Positions 24,360 to 24,913 of a stretch of 24,913 nt of DNA are shown here, piece after piece (positions within the stretch are counted from its first letter, which is position 1; the number at the start of each line of letters is the position of its first letter). The stretch comes from Candidatus Rifleibacteriota bacterium (lineage in GTDB: Bacteria; Riflebacteria; Ozemobacteria; Ozemobacterales; Ozemobacteraceae). Made by a program: the position numbers and the translations under genes. The stretch covers positions 1 to 24,913 of the forward strand of contig JAKQKW010000482.1 of NCBI GenBank assembly GCA_029560455.1, in the 5' to 3' direction. Below the pieces are notes generated by a model. It was not told where the DNA came from. It saw only the letters and a program-made list of their open reading frames with translations, and made no database searches.

Positions 24360-24913
24360 CCAGAACCTTCAGTCTCGGCCAGGCAGCCGCTGCCAGCCAT
24401 AATTTTCGTATCAACTACGAGAATGAACTCAACCCGCAGCAGCTTGAAGCGGTAAAAGAGTTCAACGGACCGGTTCTCTGCATTGCCGGTGCAGGTTCAG
24501 GCAAAACCCGCACCCTGATTTACCGGGTTGCACGCATGATCGAGAGCGGCATCGCCCCGTCGAGCATTCTTCTTCTCACTTTTACACGCAAAGCAGCGCG
24601 GAACATGCTCGAGCGGGTAGCTGCCCTGATCGGGCCCGAAGGCCGGGCGGTTGCCGGCGGCACTTACCACAGTTTCGCTTCGATAATGCTGCGCAAATAT
24701 GGGCATTATATAGGCATAAATGCTGGTTTTTCCATTCTGGACGAAGCTGATTCGGCTGACATAATCAATCTTCTGCGCAGTGAAATGGGTTTCAACCGTA
24801 AAGAGGTCAGGTTTCCGAACAAGGCGACGCTGGCGCAGATATTTTCGAAGGCCGGCAATCTCGAAAGGCCCGTTTCCGAAGTTGTGGGCGAGTTCTACAG
24901 CCAGTTTGCCGAG
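24356..24913 (+). CDS. UvrD/PcrA/Rep-type DNA helicase, N-terminal part
   Basis: The first 186 residues of a superfamily 1A helicase run off the window edge. They show the Q motif LNPQQLEAV (26-34), Walker A AGAGSGKT (44-51), and motif Ia LTFTRKAARNM (74-84), with GGTYHSFASIMLR typical of the family. These enzymes unwind DNA in repair and in clearing replication blocks. The N-terminus has a roughly 20-residue leader before the Q motif. Whether it is UvrD, PcrA or Rep, or carries a nuclease tail, cannot be seen here. It starts within the cutA stop (ATGA). Confidence 0.9.
   Translation, partial: MTRTFSLGQAAAASHNFRINYENELNPQQLEAVKEFNGPVLCIAGAGSGKTRTLIYRVARMIESGIAPSSILLLTFTRKAARNMLERVAALIGPEGRAVAGGTYHSFASIMLRKYGHYIGINAGFSILDEADSADIINLLRSEMGFNRKEVRFPNKATLAQIFSKAGNLERPVSEVVGEFYSQFAE

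Noticed and set aside
1..24913. tRNA or rRNA genes
   Set aside because: I looked for cloverleaf and T-loop patterns in the intergenic regions and found none.

Overview
This window is bacterial chromosome, with densely packed genes, Shine-Dalgarno sites and recognisable sigma70-type promoters. The housekeeping set is type III glutamine synthetase, asparaginyl-tRNA synthetase, L21/Prp/L27, CutA and a UvrD-type helicase. Together with a SpoIID-family protein, a CFI-box/TPR protein and a polymer ligase fused to a helical-repeat tail, this suggests a deep-branching, probably uncultivated Gram-negative-type lineage. A Riflebacteria-like affiliation is possible, but that is a guess; nothing here fixes the taxon.

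Layout. (1) 1-4507 is an accessory, defence-like block. It holds an intact type I restriction subunit HsdR (+). Convergent to it, with only 9 bp between the stop codons, is a minus-strand operon: a YukD/EsaB-type ubiquitin-like protein, a ThiF/E1-like activating enzyme overlapping it by ATGA, and a 95-aa unknown protein. The E1 gene is broken by two frameshifts and lacks its normal C-terminus. (2) 4508-7795 holds an exported subtilisin-like protease, a uracil permease gene with a large in-frame internal deletion, and a one-helix membrane protein. (3) 7796-8661 is a gene-poor stretch carrying a MITE-like element. (4) 8662-13585 holds a creatininase-fold protein that has lost metal ligands, an array of four short repeats about 41 bp apart, type III glutamine synthetase and AsnRS, with clear promoters and terminators. 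(5) 13600-17549 holds a large minus-strand polymer ligase-like protein, then the rplU-prp-rpmA operon. (6) 17671-21042 holds a NeuC-like epimerase whose stop codon lies inside a MITE end, a second MITE, two overlooked small genes (a 49-aa CxxC protein and a 57-aa membrane protein), and a dihydropyrimidinase. (7) 21105-24913 holds a TPR protein ending in a CFI-box, a SpoIID-domain protein with an altered active site, a possible 24-aa membrane peptide, CutA, and the start of a UvrD/PcrA helicase coupled to cutA.

The points most worth following are the ubiquitin-like/E1 module beside the restriction gene and its apparent decay, the helically spaced repeat array upstream of glutamine synthetase, Prp paired with an L27 that has nothing to cleave, and three proteins (creatininase, SpoIID, permease) that keep a fold but lose key catalytic or transport residues.
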